64,000 nucleotides of DNA from Neptuniibacter caesariensis (GCF_000153345.1 NZ_CH724127.1:532187-596186); one strand, 5' to 3'. Shown: positions 1 to 9,682, numbered from the stretch's first letter. Numbers and translations: made by a program. The notes: a model not told the origin generated them from the letters alone.

Positions 1-995
1 GTAGTGAAGAGATGGTGATGCGCGAGGGAATGATGGAACCCTGTGCTGCGGTCTTGCGCGTCACGCAATGCCATATTCGCTTCGGGCACTTTGAGCATCT
101 CTATTACACTCGCCAACATGATGCATTAAAAGAGCTGGCCGATTATGCGTTGGAGCGATTCTTCCCAGAATTTTTAGAGGCTGAGCAACCTTATCTGGCA
201 ATGTTTACTGAAGTGGTCCAGCGTAGTGCAAGCCTGGTCGCTAAGTGGCAGGCTTATGGTTTTGTCCACGCGGTACTGAATACTGACAATATGTCGCTCA
301 TTGGCGAGACTTTTGATTACGGGCCTTTTAGCTTTCTTGATACCTATAACCCTAGCCTGATTAGTAATCATAATGATCATCAGGGGCGCTATGCCTTTGC
401 CCAGCAGCCGGGCATTATTCATTGGAACTTATCCTGTCTTGCACAGGCGCTGCTGCCGCTGATCGAAAGAGAGGATCTGGTCAAAGTGCTCGATTCCTAC
501 CCTGAGCGTTATCGATTGGCTGAGCTGGCTGAGTTCCGAAAACGAATGGGGCTGCAGCTTGAGATGGAAGTCGATGAAGAATTAATACGTGACCTGACGA
601 AGCTTTTCGCCAGCGAAGCGGTTGATATGAATCGTTTCTTCAGAAAACTGTCTGACTTTGATGGATCTGAGGAGAGTCTGGCTAATTTGATGGGGCTATT
701 ACGCAACCCTGCGCAGCTTACTCCCTGGTTACTTAAATATGAAGCGCGCTTAAAAGATGAGCCAGCGAGCTTTCCTATTCGACGTGCGCAGATGCGTTCG
801 GTTAACCCTGAATTTATCCTGCGCAATTATATGGCAGAAGAGGCCATACAACAGGCCACGAAAGGTGATTTCAGCCTGGTAAATGAGCTACTGGGTTTAT
901 TACGCAATCCGATGGAAGAGCTTGAGAATTATGAAGTTTATGCGGAAAAACCACCAGAATGGGCGGCTGGAATCTGTCTAACGTGCTCTTCCTGA
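1..995 (+). CDS. selO: SelO/YdiU-family protein adenylyltransferase, C-terminal part (5' truncated by window edge)
   Basis: SelO proteins are pseudokinase-fold enzymes that transfer AMP to Ser/Thr/Tyr residues of target proteins (known for the family). The reading frame is already open at the first base, so the true start lies outside the window and only about 330 C-terminal residues are present. Recognisable family signatures are a segment ending SHxRFGHFE-like (here CHIRFGHFE), then GFVHAVLNTDNMSLIGE and DYGPFSFLD, which hold the catalytic and metal-binding Asn/Asp residues. The C terminus has the typical CLTCSS tail, the CxxC-type end seen in SelO homologues. No neighbour in the window suggests a specific target. 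Confidence 0.93.
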   Translation, partial: SEEMVMREGMMEPCAAVLRVTQCHIRFGHFEHLYYTRQHDALKELADYALERFFPEFLEAEQPYLAMFTEVVQRSASLVAKWQAYGFVHAVLNTDNMSLIGETFDYGPFSFLDTYNPSLISNHNDHQGRYAFAQQPGIIHWNLSCLAQALLPLIEREDLVKVLDSYPERYRLAELAEFRKRMGLQLEMEVDEELIRDLTKLFASEAVDMNRFFRKLSDFDGSEESLANLMGLLRNPAQLTPWLLKYEARLKDEPASFPIRRAQMRSVNPEFILRNYMAEEAIQQATKGDFSLVNELLGLLRNPMEELENYEVYAEKPPEWAAGICLTCSS

Positions 996-1026
996 AAAAT
1001 AATAGATATTTTAGGTTTTTTTTTAG

Positions 1027-1053
1027 TTGACCATATCGAAAAAGCCCTATAGA
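1027..1053 (+). promoter_or_regulatory. candidate sigma-70 promoter of the cold-shock gene
   Basis: TTGACC and TATAGA are separated by 15 bp, slightly short for sigma-70. Use of this promoter would give a leader of about 150 nt before the cold-shock gene at 1207. Long structured leaders are typical of cold-inducible csp genes, but I do not see a clear cold-box sequence. Confidence 0.4.
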
Positions 1054-1206
1054 TTGTAGATCGCTAGAAAGTTGGTCGTCTATTTATGCTCAACAACCGG
1101 GGTAGCACACACTACTTCGTCCTGATTCATAAGTAATCGCAGCACTTCCAGCACTACCAGCTTCTTTATGAAGCGACAAATTACTCTGAATGAAAGGACG
1201 GAAATA

Positions 1207-1410
1207 ATGTCTACTACTGGTACAGTTAAATGGTTTAACGAAGAAAAAGGTTTTGGTTTCATCGAGCAGGAAAACGGCCCAGACGTTTTTGTTCACTTCT
1301 CTGCAATCCAGGGCGACGGCTTCAAAACTCTGGCTGAAGGCCAGAAAGTTGAGTTTTCTGTTACTCAGGGCCAGAAAGGTCCACAGGCAGAGAACGTAAC
1401 TAAGGCATAA
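1207..1410 (+). CDS. CspA-family cold-shock protein
   Basis: A 67-residue single cold-shock domain that binds single-stranded RNA/DNA as an RNA chaperone. Both RNP motifs are visible: KGFGFI (RNP1) and VFVHFSAI (RNP2), with the canonical [15 protein letters not shown] start and a QGxKGPQAxNV end. The ATG at 1207 is chosen over an upstream in-frame start because an AGGA ribosome site lies about 8 nt before it and the protein then has standard family length. It is monocistronic, with a long leader and its own terminator. I cannot tell whether it is cold-induced or constitutive. Confidence 0.96.
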   Translation: MSTTGTVKWFNEEKGFGFIEQENGPDVFVHFSAIQGDGFKTLAEGQKVEFSVTQGQKGPQAENVTKA

Positions 1411-1425
1411 TTGCTTTAGTACTTC

Positions 1426-1457
1426 TAAAAAAACGGGACCTGGTGTCCCGTTTTTTG
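1426..1457. terminator. bidirectional Rho-independent terminator
   Basis: An ACGGGAC/GTCCCGT stem with a short loop is flanked by A-rich sequence on the left and a T-run on the right. It serves the cold-shock gene on the plus strand and the converging DUF3301 gene on the minus strand. Confidence 0.85.
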
Positions 1458-1486
1458 TGTCTGATCAAAACTTCAAAGCGTCTGAT

Positions 1487-1807
1487 CTATTGTAAGCGAT
1501 GGGGATCCAGATGCAGATCCGTCACTTTTCTACCCAGTGTAACTACACGCCCGCTATAACGCTCTTCACCTGTAGATGAAAATTCAAAGTTGTATGAGCG
1601 CCAGATTCTTAACTGGCCCTTGTCATCTCTTCTCAGCCAGAAGCCACGCAGATTGATATTGTCATCAAGCAGTTGTAGCTCAAGCTCTTTGCAATGACGC
1701 CGCGTATGACGCAATGCTATCTCTTTGACTTTCTGAGATTGCCACCAGTGGTAGAAGAGAAAAGCCATCAGGGTGACAAAAAACAATGATTGTATATCCA
1801 GGTACAT
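1487..1807 (-). CDS. DUF3301 family membrane-anchored protein
   Basis: A 106-residue protein with one N-terminal membrane segment (about residues 5-20, ending in a Trp pair) followed by a charged cytoplasmic domain. The pattern LELQLLDDNINLRG...WLRRDDKGQLRIWRSYNFEFSS..G..RY.G matches my recollection of the DUF3301 family of Gammaproteobacteria. Function is unknown. It faces the cold-shock gene convergently and diverges from the DUF599 gene, so its promoter must lie between 1807 and 1898. Confidence 0.8.
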   Translation of the reverse strand: MYLDIQSLFFVTLMAFLFYHWWQSQKVKEIALRHTRRHCKELELQLLDDNINLRGFWLRRDDKGQLRIWRSYNFEFSSTGEERYSGRVVTLGRKVTDLHLDPHRLQ

Positions 1808-1897
1808 CGAACGCTTTCCAGAGACAACGGGATAGTGCTTGTTTTACAATGAGTTGCTTAATATTGCACGATTAATTTGCTTACGAGGCATAGTTTT

Positions 1898-2617
1898 ATG
1901 GAACCCATACAACAGTTTATTCAGGAAAACTGGCTTAATCTGCTAGCGTTAGTCTGGTTCCTGATCTGCTTTAAAGGGTACATGTACTACGCCAAAAAGC
2001 GCAGCTATGACACCCCGTGCCTGGCTAGCATGCTGCATATGTATCGAAGAGAGTGGATGAAGCGAATGCTCACCCATGAAGTGCGTATTGCGGATACAAC
2101 AGCGATTGCTAATCTTGAGCGTGGTGTTTCTTTCTTTGCTTCAACCACGATGCTGATTCTGGCGGGTCTGATGACAGTCCTGGGTTCCACTCAGCAAGCG
2201 ATCGATGTGGTTGCGGACATTCCTTTTGCCCGGCATGCGACACGCGGAGAGTGGGAGCTTAAGATTCTGTTGATGATCTCTCTGTTTGTGTATGCCTTTT
2301 TCAAATTTACCTGGAGCCTCAGGCAGTACGGTTTTGTATCGATTATGATCGGTGGAGCACCGCAGCCTGAAGAGCAGATTTCTGAAACTCAGGCGGAAGC
2401 TCATGCTAACCGGATCGCTAAGATGACCTCGATGGCGGCAAACAATTTCAATATCGGCCTGAGAACCTATTATTTCTGCTTGGCAATTCTCGGTTGGTTC
2501 ATTAATCCGTGGCTGTTTATGGTCCTGAGCGGCGGGGTAGTATTTGTCTTGTATCGACGTGAGTTTAAATCTTCCACACTCAAGACGTTGATGATGAGTG
2601 ATGGGGCCGAAAAATAA
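1898..2617 (+). CDS. DUF599 family multi-pass membrane protein
   Basis: A 239-residue integral membrane protein with hydrophobic segments near residues 12-28, 72-92, 120-142 and 195-230. The region RREWMKRML...RIxDTxAIANLERGVSFFASTTMLILAGL is typical of DUF599. Function is unknown for the family. The ATG at 1898 is preferred over an upstream TTG because ACGAGG lies 9 nt before it. It is followed by the htpG promoter, with no operon partner. Confidence 0.85.
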   Translation: MEPIQQFIQENWLNLLALVWFLICFKGYMYYAKKRSYDTPCLASMLHMYRREWMKRMLTHEVRIADTTAIANLERGVSFFASTTMLILAGLMTVLGSTQQAIDVVADIPFARHATRGEWELKILLMISLFVYAFFKFTWSLRQYGFVSIMIGGAPQPEEQISETQAEAHANRIAKMTSMAANNFNIGLRTYYFCLAILGWFINPWLFMVLSGGVVFVLYRREFKSSTLKTLMMSDGAEK

Positions 2618-2632
2618 TCCACACCTTTAAAG

Positions 2633-2660
2633 GTTGAAAAGGTTTCAGCTGTCCCAATAT
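2633..2660 (+). promoter_or_regulatory. heat-shock (sigma-32-type) promoter of htpG
   Basis: GTTGAAA, a 13-bp spacer, then CCCAATAT closely match the sigma-32 consensus CTTGAAA-N13-14-CCCCATNT. The predicted start would be near 2668, leaving a leader of about 70 nt before htpG. The match is read directly from sequence; sigma-32 use is inferred from the consensus and from htpG being a classic heat-shock gene. Confidence 0.75.
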
Positions 2661-2736
2661 AGCTTGTATTGCCAAGTGCGCCGTTACAGAATCTGTCTCT
2701 GTGCGGCGCAGTTTCATCAAAACAGCTATTGGATAA

Positions 2737-4665
2737 ATGTTGATGACTACTGAAACACGTACCGAAACTCATGGTTTCCAGACAGAAGTGAAGCAGCTGC
2801 TTCATTTGATGATTCACTCTCTCTACTCCAACAAAGAGATTTTTCTCCGTGAATTGATCTCTAATGCCTCGGATGCGGCTGAAAAGCTGCGCTTTGAGGC
2901 ACTGTCTAATGGATCCCTTTATGAAAATGATGGTGATCTGAAGATCAGCATTAGCTTCGATAAAGATGCAAAAACACTGACAGTAGAAGATAACGGCATC
3001 GGTATGAGCCGTGATGATGTGATCGAACACCTGGGTACGATCGCTAAATCAGGTACTGCTCAGTTCTTATCGCAGCTGACAGGCGATCAGAATAAGGACA
3101 GCCAGCTAATTGGCCAGTTTGGTGTGGGTTTCTACTCTTCGTTCATTGTTGCTGACAAAGTTGAAGTCTATACCCGTAAAGCCGGTCTGCCTGTTGCAGA
3201 AGGCGTGCATTGGGTATCTGAAGGCGAAGGCGAATTCACCATCGGTGATGTAGAAAAAGCGGGTCGTGGTACGCGTATTGTTCTGCACCTTAAAGAGGGT
3301 GAAGAAAGCTTTGCTGATGGCTTCGCGCTACGTGGACTGGTTCGCAAATACTCTGACCATATCTCTATCCCGGTAATCATGCAGAAAGAGGCAGAGCCAA
3401 ATCTGGGTGAAGAGGGGGAAGAAGAGACAGCACCGCAGACACCGGAAGATGAGACAGTAAACAGTGCAACAGCGCTGTGGACTCGTAACAAATCTGAAGT
3501 CAAAGATGAAGAGTATCAGGAATTTTACAAGCATATCTCTCATGATTTCAGCGATGCACTTACCTGGGCTCATAACCGCGTAGAGGGTAACCTGGAATAC
3601 ACCAGTCTGCTTTATGTGCCGGAAAAAGCCCCTTACGACCTGTGGAACCGTGAAGCACCACGTGGCCTTAAACTCTATGTTCAGCGTGTATTTATCATGG
3701 ATCAGGCTGAAGAGTTCCTGCCACTGTATCTGCGCTTCATGAAAGGCATTGTAGACACTAAAGATCTGTCTCTGAACGTTTCCCGTGAGATTCTGCAGAA
3801 AGATGAGAGTGTATCTAAGCTGCGTACGGCGCTGACTAAGCGTGTACTGGATATGCTGATCAAACTGGGTAAGAACGACAAAGAGAAGTATGCTAAATTC
3901 TGGGCTGAGTTCGGCCAGGTGCTAAAAGAAGGTCCTGCTGAAGATTACGCGAATCGCGAAAAGATCCTCAAGCTGATGCGTTTCTCTTCTACGCACAATG
4001 ATAATGATGAGCAGAATGTATCGCTGGATGAATACATCGAGCGTATGCAGGAAGGTCAGGATAAAATCTACTTCGTTGTTGCAGACAACTACAACACCGC
4101 GAAAAACAGCCCGCACCTTGAGATCTTCCGTAAGAAGGGTATTGAGGTTCTGCTACTAACCGATCGTATCGATGACTGGATGATGAGCCAGCTGTTTAAC
4201 TACAGCGAAAAAGCTTTCCAGGATGTTGCTAAAGGTGAGCTGGATCTGGATGAGACAGTGACCGATGAAGAGAAAAAAGAGCAGGAAGAAGCAGCTAAAG
4301 AGCTGGAAGGTTTGGTTGAGCGTCTGAAGAGCAGTCTGGATGACAAGGTCTCTGAAGTACGTATCACTCACCGTCTAACCGATTCGCCTGCATGTGTGGT
4401 ACTGGGTGCTCATGATATGGGGCTGCAGATGCGCCAGATCATGGAAGCTGCGGGTCAGGCTGTACCTGATACGAAGCCTGCGTTTGAAGTGAACCCTGAC
4501 CATCCGCTGATTAAAAAGCTGGATAGTGAAGCTGATGAAGATCGTTTTGCGGATCTGGCGCTGGTGCTGTTTGATCAGGCTGGTTTGGCGGCAGGTGCAC
4601 AGTTGGATGATCCGGCGAGCTATGTGGCCCGCTTGAACAAACTTCTGCTAGAACTCAGTGCATAA
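2737..4665 (+). CDS. htpG: HtpG, Hsp90-family molecular chaperone
   Basis: A cytoplasmic ATP-dependent chaperone of 642 residues, near the usual bacterial length. The N-terminal GHKL ATPase domain shows [14 protein letters not shown] (catalytic Glu and Asn), DNGIGMS and [11 protein letters not shown]. The middle domain contains [10 protein letters not shown] and LNVSREILQ, and a C-terminal dimerisation domain follows. Two in-frame ATGs (2737 and 2743) fit equally well, since the Shine-Dalgarno is poor, so the start is uncertain by two codons. A sigma-32-like promoter upstream and a terminator downstream make it a single-gene unit. Confidence 0.97.
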   Translation: MLMTTETRTETHGFQTEVKQLLHLMIHSLYSNKEIFLRELISNASDAAEKLRFEALSNGSLYENDGDLKISISFDKDAKTLTVEDNGIGMSRDDVIEHLGTIAKSGTAQFLSQLTGDQNKDSQLIGQFGVGFYSSFIVADKVEVYTRKAGLPVAEGVHWVSEGEGEFTIGDVEKAGRGTRIVLHLKEGEESFADGFALRGLVRKYSDHISIPVIMQKEAEPNLGEEGEEETAPQTPEDETVNSATALWTRNKSEVKDEEYQEFYKHISHDFSDALTWAHNRVEGNLEYTSLLYVPEKAPYDLWNREAPRGLKLYVQRVFIMDQAEEFLPLYLRFMKGIVDTKDLSLNVSREILQKDESVSKLRTALTKRVLDMLIKLGKNDKEKYAKFWAEFGQVLKEGPAEDYANREKILKLMRFSSTHNDNDEQNVSLDEYIERMQEGQDKIYFVVADNYNTAKNSPHLEIFRKKGIEVLLLTDRIDDWMMSQLFNYSEKAFQDVAKGELDLDETVTDEEKKEQEEAAKELEGLVERLKSSLDDKVSEVRITHRLTDSPACVVLGAHDMGLQMRQIMEAAGQAVPDTKPAFEVNPDHPLIKKLDSEADEDRFADLALVLFDQAGLAAGAQLDDPASYVARLNKLLLELSA

Positions 4666-4678
4666 ACCTTAGTGTTTT

Positions 4679-4707
4679 AAAAAGGCGGCCCTGGGTCGCC
4701 TTTTTTA
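4679..4707. terminator. bidirectional Rho-independent terminator
   Basis: A GGCG...CGCC-type stem flanked by A-run and T-run lies between the converging htpG and EAL phosphodiesterase genes and can serve both. Confidence 0.85.
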
Positions 4708-4718
4708 TTTCTTTCGAT

Positions 4719-6380
4719 TTAGTCAGGCAGTGTTGTCTCTAGCTCTTGGATAACAACATCATTGTCTTCAATCATATCGAGCAGTTTGTTAGCCGGGATG
4801 GCTTTGCTATATAGCCAGCCCTGATGCAGCTCTACCCCGAGACCATCAAGAATTTGTGCCTGTTCAATGGTTTCTACCCCTTCAGCAATAGTGATCAGTT
4901 TCATGCGCTGGGAAAATTGCGTGATCAGCTTTAAAACATCGGCATTCATCGCATCGGTACCTAATGAGGCGACAAAGCTTTTATCGGCTTTTAGGTAGGT
5001 GACAGGTAGTTGGCTCAGATAACTCAGCCCACAATAGCCTGTACCGAAATCATCTATCGCGATCTCAATCCCTTCAGCCGAGAAACGATTGAACGCTTGC
5101 TGTACATACAACGCTTCAGTATCGATAAGGACATCTTCCGTGACCTCCAGTGCTAGTTTAGGGATCTGTTTGCTGGCCTTAATAAGCGCTTCGACCATCG
5201 CTTTGCTACGAAGATGCGAGAGCGAAATATTGATGGTTAAGACGAAGTCTGGGGATCTGTCGAAGATCGGTTGAAGCTCTTTAAGGCAGAGTTCAATCTG
5301 CAGATTTGTCATCTGGTTGAGTAACCCTTTCTCCTGCGCTTCAGGAATAAAGGTAGCGGGTGGTTTGATCCCCTCTACCGGATGCCTCCAGCGCATCAGA
5401 ACTTCTGCCCCAATGATTTTCTTATCTGCACTACGGATAATGGGTTGATAGTGATTGATCAGTTCGCGATTACTGATCGCTTTTTTGAGCTGGTGGCTGC
5501 TATCCGACAGGAAAGCATACAAACGGTAAAACAGGGTAGTGAGTAGGCCCCAAAGGCCAAGTAGAACCAAATACCACAAGGTGGAGTAGCGGCTCTCAAA
5601 GCTGTTCAGAATCTGTTGTTCTTCACTGACAACCAGAGTGAGATCGGGCAGCGTGGCCAAAGGGGTATAAGCTGCGACCTGGCGGCGACCATTTTTAAAT
5701 AGATCATCAATGGTTTTTGCCTGATAAACAGGTAAAACTTGTTCTGTTTTAGGTTCGCTATAGTGGCCGTTATTGACCAGGGGTTCACCTGTTTCGCTGT
5801 TTATTAGTGCGACAAAGCCTAATTCGCTGGTTTTGTTTCTAAGTTGGTTTTTCAACCAGCTCATTCTCACCAGAGCATTCACTTCGCTGCCATCAGAAAG
5901 GGTTCTGGCCACAACAAATGCGGGTTGTTGCATGTACTGCACCATGAGCGGGCCGTTAAACCTCAGCCCATATTGAGCAGGAGGTTTCTCTACAATGATG
6001 CGCTCTGCATGCTTCTCCCAGCTTGTGCAGCTAAGCACGCCTTCAGAGCTGACGATGCCAATCTCAACGACCGGAGCGATATTAAACATCATGCTTCTTA
6101 GCTCAAAGAGGGTCTCCTGATCACACAGAGCGTTATCCGGTTTGACTTCAATAAGGATAGTGTTGATAAGGCTGAAATTGGTATCCAGCCAATCGGCAAG
6201 CTGACTGGATTGCAGGGTCAGGTCATGATGTTGTAGCTGGCGCTGGGATTTTTGTTGTTCATAGATGATCATAGCGGCTACCAAAATGGTAATCACTAAG
6301 CTAAGAAAGGCTGGAGCAATCAGTCTCGCTACCCACTGATACAACGGCGATATGTTCATATCGGTCAGCGCTAAATCCAT
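4719..6380 (-). CDS. CSS-motif EAL-domain c-di-GMP phosphodiesterase
   Basis: A 553-residue membrane protein that should hydrolyse c-di-GMP. TM1 is near residues 16-40 and a periplasmic domain carries paired cysteines (ALCDQE and LSCTSW), as in the redox-sensing CSS domain of E. coli PdeC-type proteins. TM2 is near 243-265 and an EAL domain follows. Catalytic features look intact: AEVLMRW (EVL in place of EAL), a NIS Asn, LEVTED, IDDFGTGY, LKADKSF and AEGVET. In homologues the periplasmic disulfide keeps the enzyme membrane-bound and low in activity; that this applies here is inference. Monocistronic. Confidence 0.92.
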   Translation of the reverse strand: MDLALTDMNISPLYQWVARLIAPAFLSLVITILVAAMIIYEQQKSQRQLQHHDLTLQSSQLADWLDTNFSLINTILIEVKPDNALCDQETLFELRSMMFNIAPVVEIGIVSSEGVLSCTSWEKHAERIIVEKPPAQYGLRFNGPLMVQYMQQPAFVVARTLSDGSEVNALVRMSWLKNQLRNKTSELGFVALINSETGEPLVNNGHYSEPKTEQVLPVYQAKTIDDLFKNGRRQVAAYTPLATLPDLTLVVSEEQQILNSFESRYSTLWYLVLLGLWGLLTTLFYRLYAFLSDSSHQLKKAISNRELINHYQPIIRSADKKIIGAEVLMRWRHPVEGIKPPATFIPEAQEKGLLNQMTNLQIELCLKELQPIFDRSPDFVLTINISLSHLRSKAMVEALIKASKQIPKLALEVTEDVLIDTEALYVQQAFNRFSAEGIEIAIDDFGTGYCGLSYLSQLPVTYLKADKSFVASLGTDAMNADVLKLITQFSQRMKLITIAEGVETIEQAQILDGLGVELHQGWLYSKAIPANKLLDMIEDNDVVIQELETTLPD

Positions 6381-6593
6381 TTATATTCAATGGATAAACT
6401 ATCACAATAAATAGTAATGACCTAGCTTTTCTGTATGTTTTTTGATCAGTTGAGGTTAAGGCAGATGGTCTACAATGATTGCTTATGATCAATTGCAACA
6501 GACCTAACGGTCTTTATGCGCTGGATCAAGGTTTTATTCCCGGTTTTACAGTTGAATGTAGAAAAAGAATTCAGATCAGGTGAGGTGATCTTA

Positions 6594-6890
6594 ATGAATA
6601 AAACAGCAGGTATCGTTGCAGCAGTCGCGATGGCAGTCGCTTCTTTCGGTGCACAGGCGGATGGTCAGGCAGTTTATGATAAACACTGCAAAGGTTGTCA
6701 TGTTGCAGGTGTAGGTAATGCGCCAAAACCAGGCGATAAAGCTGCGTGGGAACCACGTATAGCGACCGGTGTCGATGCGATGGTACAGACAGTTAAAACA
6801 GGTAAAGGGGCGATGCCTCCTAAAGGTACCTGCATGAGCTGTGATGATGCATCTCTTAAAGCGGCGGTGGAAGTACTCATCGCCCAGTAA
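6594..6890 (+). CDS. cytochrome c5 family class I c-type cytochrome
   Basis: A 98-residue precursor with a Sec signal peptide (about residues 1-22, ending GAQA) and a small haem domain. CKGCH is the haem-binding CxxCH site, GAMPP supplies the Met axial-ligand region, and the second pair CMSC forms the extra disulfide typical of cytochrome c5. It is a periplasmic electron carrier, probably to a terminal oxidase. The ATG at 6594 is chosen because AGGTGAGG lies just upstream and the signal peptide then begins correctly; the longer frame upstream is not needed. Confidence 0.93.
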   Translation: MNKTAGIVAAVAMAVASFGAQADGQAVYDKHCKGCHVAGVGNAPKPGDKAAWEPRIATGVDAMVQTVKTGKGAMPPKGTCMSCDDASLKAAVEVLIAQ

Positions 6891-6906
6891 TAATCAACGG
6901 TTTCAT

Positions 6907-6934
6907 AAAAGGCTGCCCTTAGGCAGCCTTTTTT
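6907..6934 (+). terminator. Rho-independent terminator after cytochrome c5
   Basis: AAGGCTGCC/GGCAGCCTT stem with a 4-nt loop and a following T-run, 17 nt beyond the stop codon. Confidence 0.88.
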
Positions 6935-6983
6935 ATATCTGTGATTTATGCCACCCTTAGAGCATTAGCTTTATGGTTTTGAT

Positions 6984-7352
6984 ATGGCATCATTTATAGA
7001 CGAAATTGAGGTCGAGTCCTTATTGGAAAAGCTGCATAGCCTAAGGCATGAGCTTGATGAAGAGATCGACTCCCTACAGAAAGAATCACAGCCGGTTCAG
7101 CTTGATCAACAGGCGTTTGGTCGGGTATCCCGTGGTGAAGCATTGCAGCAACAAAGCATGGCTAAAGCTAATCTGGCCCAGTGTCAGGAGCGTATTCGTC
7201 AGATTGATGAGGCGTTGCAGAAAATCGATGCTGAAGATTATGGTTACTGCGACGCATGCGGTGAACGAATTGCGCTGGCTCGGCTCAATGCCCGTCCGGA
7301 AAGTCCTTTATGCATATCATGTCAGGAAAAACAGGAACAAGCGGATAACTGA
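6984..7352 (+). CDS. DksA/TraR C4-type zinc-finger protein
   Basis: A 122-residue protein with an N-terminal coiled coil (about residues 5-80, rich in Glu/Lys/Gln) and a C-terminal C4 zinc finger: CDACG, then CISCQ 21 residues on. The layout is that of DksA/TraR-like proteins, which enter the secondary channel of RNA polymerase. It is shorter than DksA proper and lacks the canonical DxxDxA tip, so a DksA-like paralogue is more likely than the main ppGpp cofactor. It lies 21 nt upstream of hupT and may share its transcript. Confidence 0.88.
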   Translation: MASFIDEIEVESLLEKLHSLRHELDEEIDSLQKESQPVQLDQQAFGRVSRGEALQQQSMAKANLAQCQERIRQIDEALQKIDAEDYGYCDACGERIALARLNARPESPLCISCQEKQEQADN

Positions 7353-7373
7353 GCTATCCGTTTAGTGAGTAAG

Positions 7374-8690
7374 ATGTCAGATAAAAACGATGATCCATCC
7401 ATGACCGATTCTGAAGATGCCTGGGTCAGCGTCATCCAAAAAATGGATGAGGCTTATGCTGACCTGGTTCACTATCAGGTCGAGGTTGAGGAAAAGAATG
7501 CTGAACTAGAAGAGAACAAGCTGTTCTTTGACAGTATTCAAAGCTCCATGAGTGATGTGTTGATCGTATGTGACCATGCTGGCCTTATCCAGCAAGTTAA
7601 TAAAGCACTGGAAGCACTAACGGATCGCAATGCTGATACCTTAATCGGCGAGCACTTCACTGTGCTTGTCGACGAGCGCTTCTTGCAAAAAGTCGATAGC
7701 TTCCTGAACCAGGTACGAATTCAACCCCTCAGGGATTGCGAGCTTGAACTAAAAGGCGCTGAAGGCCCGGTGCCACTTTCAATGAATTGCTCACCCAGAC
7801 TCAATCATCGTGGCCGCTTGGTGGGTATGGTACTGATTGGCCGACCTCTGGGTGAATTACAAAAAGCCTATAAAGAACTAAATACAGCTCATGCTGAACT
7901 CAAACTTGCCCAGGAGCGGTTAGTTCAATCGGAAAAAATGGCCTCTTTGGGCCGACTAGTGGCTGGTGTAGCCCATGAGTTGAATAACCCGATTAGCTTT
8001 GTTTACGGCAATATGCACGCGCTGCAGCGTTATACTGAGCGTTTGAGTCAGTATTTTGATGCGATCAATGAAGGGTATTCCCGCGAAGAGCTTCGCGAGA
8101 TGCGTGAAACACTGCGTCTGGACAAATTAATACGTGATTTACACTCGCTGGTTGATGGGACCATGGAGGGTGCTGACCGGGTCAAAGAGATCGTCAATGA
8201 TCTCCGCCAGTTCTCATCAACTCAGGAATCAGAGAAAACTGAATTCGATCTGAGTCATGTGATTCGTACTGCGCTGCATTGGATTATCAAAGAGAGCAAA
8301 CGGCCAATCGAAGTGGTGGAAAATATTCCAGAGCAACTAAGCGCATTCGGCCACTCGGGCCAGATACATCAGGTTGTGGTCAATCTGATTCAGAATGCCG
8401 TCGATGCGATGGAAGGTTCATCGACCCAGCGGCTGGAGCTTAGCGCATCGCTACAAGGGGAGCAGGTCCTGTTCTCAGTGAAAGACACTGGTCCTGGAGT
8501 TGCTGAGGAAGACATATCCCGACTGTTCGATCCCTTCTTTACGACTAAGCCGGTAGGTCAGGGCACTGGACTGGGTTTATCGATTAGCTACGGCATTGTA
8601 TCTGAGCACGGTGGCGATCTAACGATTGTAAACTGGGATCAGGGGGCTGAAGCGATCATGTTCCTGCCTCAGCAAGGAGGGAAGGCATAA
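7374..8690 (+). CDS. hupT: HupT/HoxJ-type sensor histidine kinase of the H2-sensing system
   Basis: A soluble 438-residue kinase with no membrane segment. An N-terminal coiled region and PAS domain (about 50-170) precede the dimerisation/H-box segment VAHELNNP with phospho-acceptor His near residue 201. The ATPase domain carries NLIQNAVDAM, DTGPGV and GTGLGLS. In Rhodobacter and Ralstonia HupT/HoxJ receives the H2 signal from the regulatory hydrogenase and phosphorylates HupR/HoxA. The gene overlaps hupU by one base, which supports that role. A GTG at 7365 is an alternative start; neither start has a strong ribosome site. Confidence 0.9.
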   Translation: MSDKNDDPSMTDSEDAWVSVIQKMDEAYADLVHYQVEVEEKNAELEENKLFFDSIQSSMSDVLIVCDHAGLIQQVNKALEALTDRNADTLIGEHFTVLVDERFLQKVDSFLNQVRIQPLRDCELELKGAEGPVPLSMNCSPRLNHRGRLVGMVLIGRPLGELQKAYKELNTAHAELKLAQERLVQSEKMASLGRLVAGVAHELNNPISFVYGNMHALQRYTERLSQYFDAINEGYSREELREMRETLRLDKLIRDLHSLVDGTMEGADRVKEIVNDLRQFSSTQESEKTEFDLSHVIRTALHWIIKESKRPIEVVENIPEQLSAFGHSGQIHQVVVNLIQNAVDAMEGSSTQRLELSASLQGEQVLFSVKDTGPGVAEEDISRLFDPFFTTKPVGQGTGLGLSISYGIVSEHGGDLTIVNWDQGAEAIMFLPQQGGKA

Positions 8691-9682
8691 TGAATCTGTT
8701 ATGGCTGCAATCAGCGGGCTGTGGCGGTTGCTCAATGTCATTGCTTAATGCGGAATCACCCGACCTGCTCACCAGTTTTGAGGCCGCAGGTATTAATCTG
8801 TTATGGCACCCCTCGATCAGTGAGGAAACCGGTAGTGAAGTATCTGAGCTGCTAGAGCAGATACTGAATGGCAGTCTGCCACTCGATATGCTCTGTCTTG
8901 AGGGTTCTGTTTTGCGGGGGCCTAACGGCACCGGGCGTTTCCATATGTTGGGGGGTACCGGCCTGTCCATGATGGAGTGGATCGAGAAGCTGGCGGCAAA
9001 AGCGCGTTTCACGATCGCTATCGGCTCCTGTGCCGCCTATGGAGGCATCTCTGCAGCCGGAGACAATATTACTGATGCGACCGGTTTACAGTTTGAAGGG
9101 GAGCTGGAGGGTGGTCTGTTGGGGCCGGCTTATCGATCCCTGGAAGGTTTTAAAACCCTCAATATATCAGGCTGCCCGGTTCACCCTAACTGGGTGACTG
9201 AGACCCTGATCAGTATCGCCCTGGGCGAACATACCGATGAAGCGGTAGATCATTTTGGCCGGCCGCGGATGTATGCCGATCAGTTGGTGCATCATGGTTG
9301 TAACCGTAATGAGTTCTACGAATACAAGGCCAGCGCAGAAGTGCCCGGTGAACGGGGCTGTATGATGGAGAATATGGGCTGTCTCGGTACCCAGGCCCAT
9401 GCTGACTGTAATAGTCGTCCATGGAATGGTGAAGGTTCCTGTACCAAAGGGGGCTACGCATGTATCAATTGTACAGCGCCAGAGTTTGAAGAACCGGGGC
9501 ATAGTTTTACCGAAACACCAAAGATTGCAGGGATTCCGGTAGGGCTTCCTACCGATATGCCAAAAGCCTGGTTTGTGGCACTGGCCTCTCTTTCTAAAGC
9601 GGCTACGCCGGAAAGGTTGCGCAAGAACGCAACCTCAGAAAAACTGATCTATCCGCCGACCATCCATAAGAGAAAGAATTAA
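8690..9682 (+). CDS. hupU: regulatory [NiFe]-hydrogenase (H2 sensor) small subunit HupU/HoxB
   Basis: A 330-residue Fe-S subunit starting directly with the proximal-cluster motif SAGCGGCSMSLL, so it has no Tat signal peptide. That is characteristic of cytoplasmic H2-sensing (group 2b) and cyanobacterial-type enzymes, not exported uptake hydrogenases. Further cluster ligands are visible in IGSCAAYGG, SGCPVHP, HHGCNRNEFYE, ERGCMMENMGC, GSCTKGGYACINC. It sits between hupT and hupV as in Rhodobacter capsulatus hupTUV. With HupV it should bind H2 and control the HupT kinase, not conserve energy. Confidence 0.93.
   Translation: MNLLWLQSAGCGGCSMSLLNAESPDLLTSFEAAGINLLWHPSISEETGSEVSELLEQILNGSLPLDMLCLEGSVLRGPNGTGRFHMLGGTGLSMMEWIEKLAAKARFTIAIGSCAAYGGISAAGDNITDATGLQFEGELEGGLLGPAYRSLEGFKTLNISGCPVHPNWVTETLISIALGEHTDEAVDHFGRPRMYADQLVHHGCNRNEFYEYKASAEVPGERGCMMENMGCLGTQAHADCNSRPWNGEGSCTKGGYACINCTAPEFEEPGHSFTETPKIAGIPVGLPTDMPKAWFVALASLSKAATPERLRKNATSEKLIYPPTIHKRKN

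Noticed and set aside
6984..7352. Calling the zinc-finger protein DksA itself
   Set aside because: It is shorter than DksA and lacks the acidic coiled-coil tip signature, so only DksA/TraR-like is supported.
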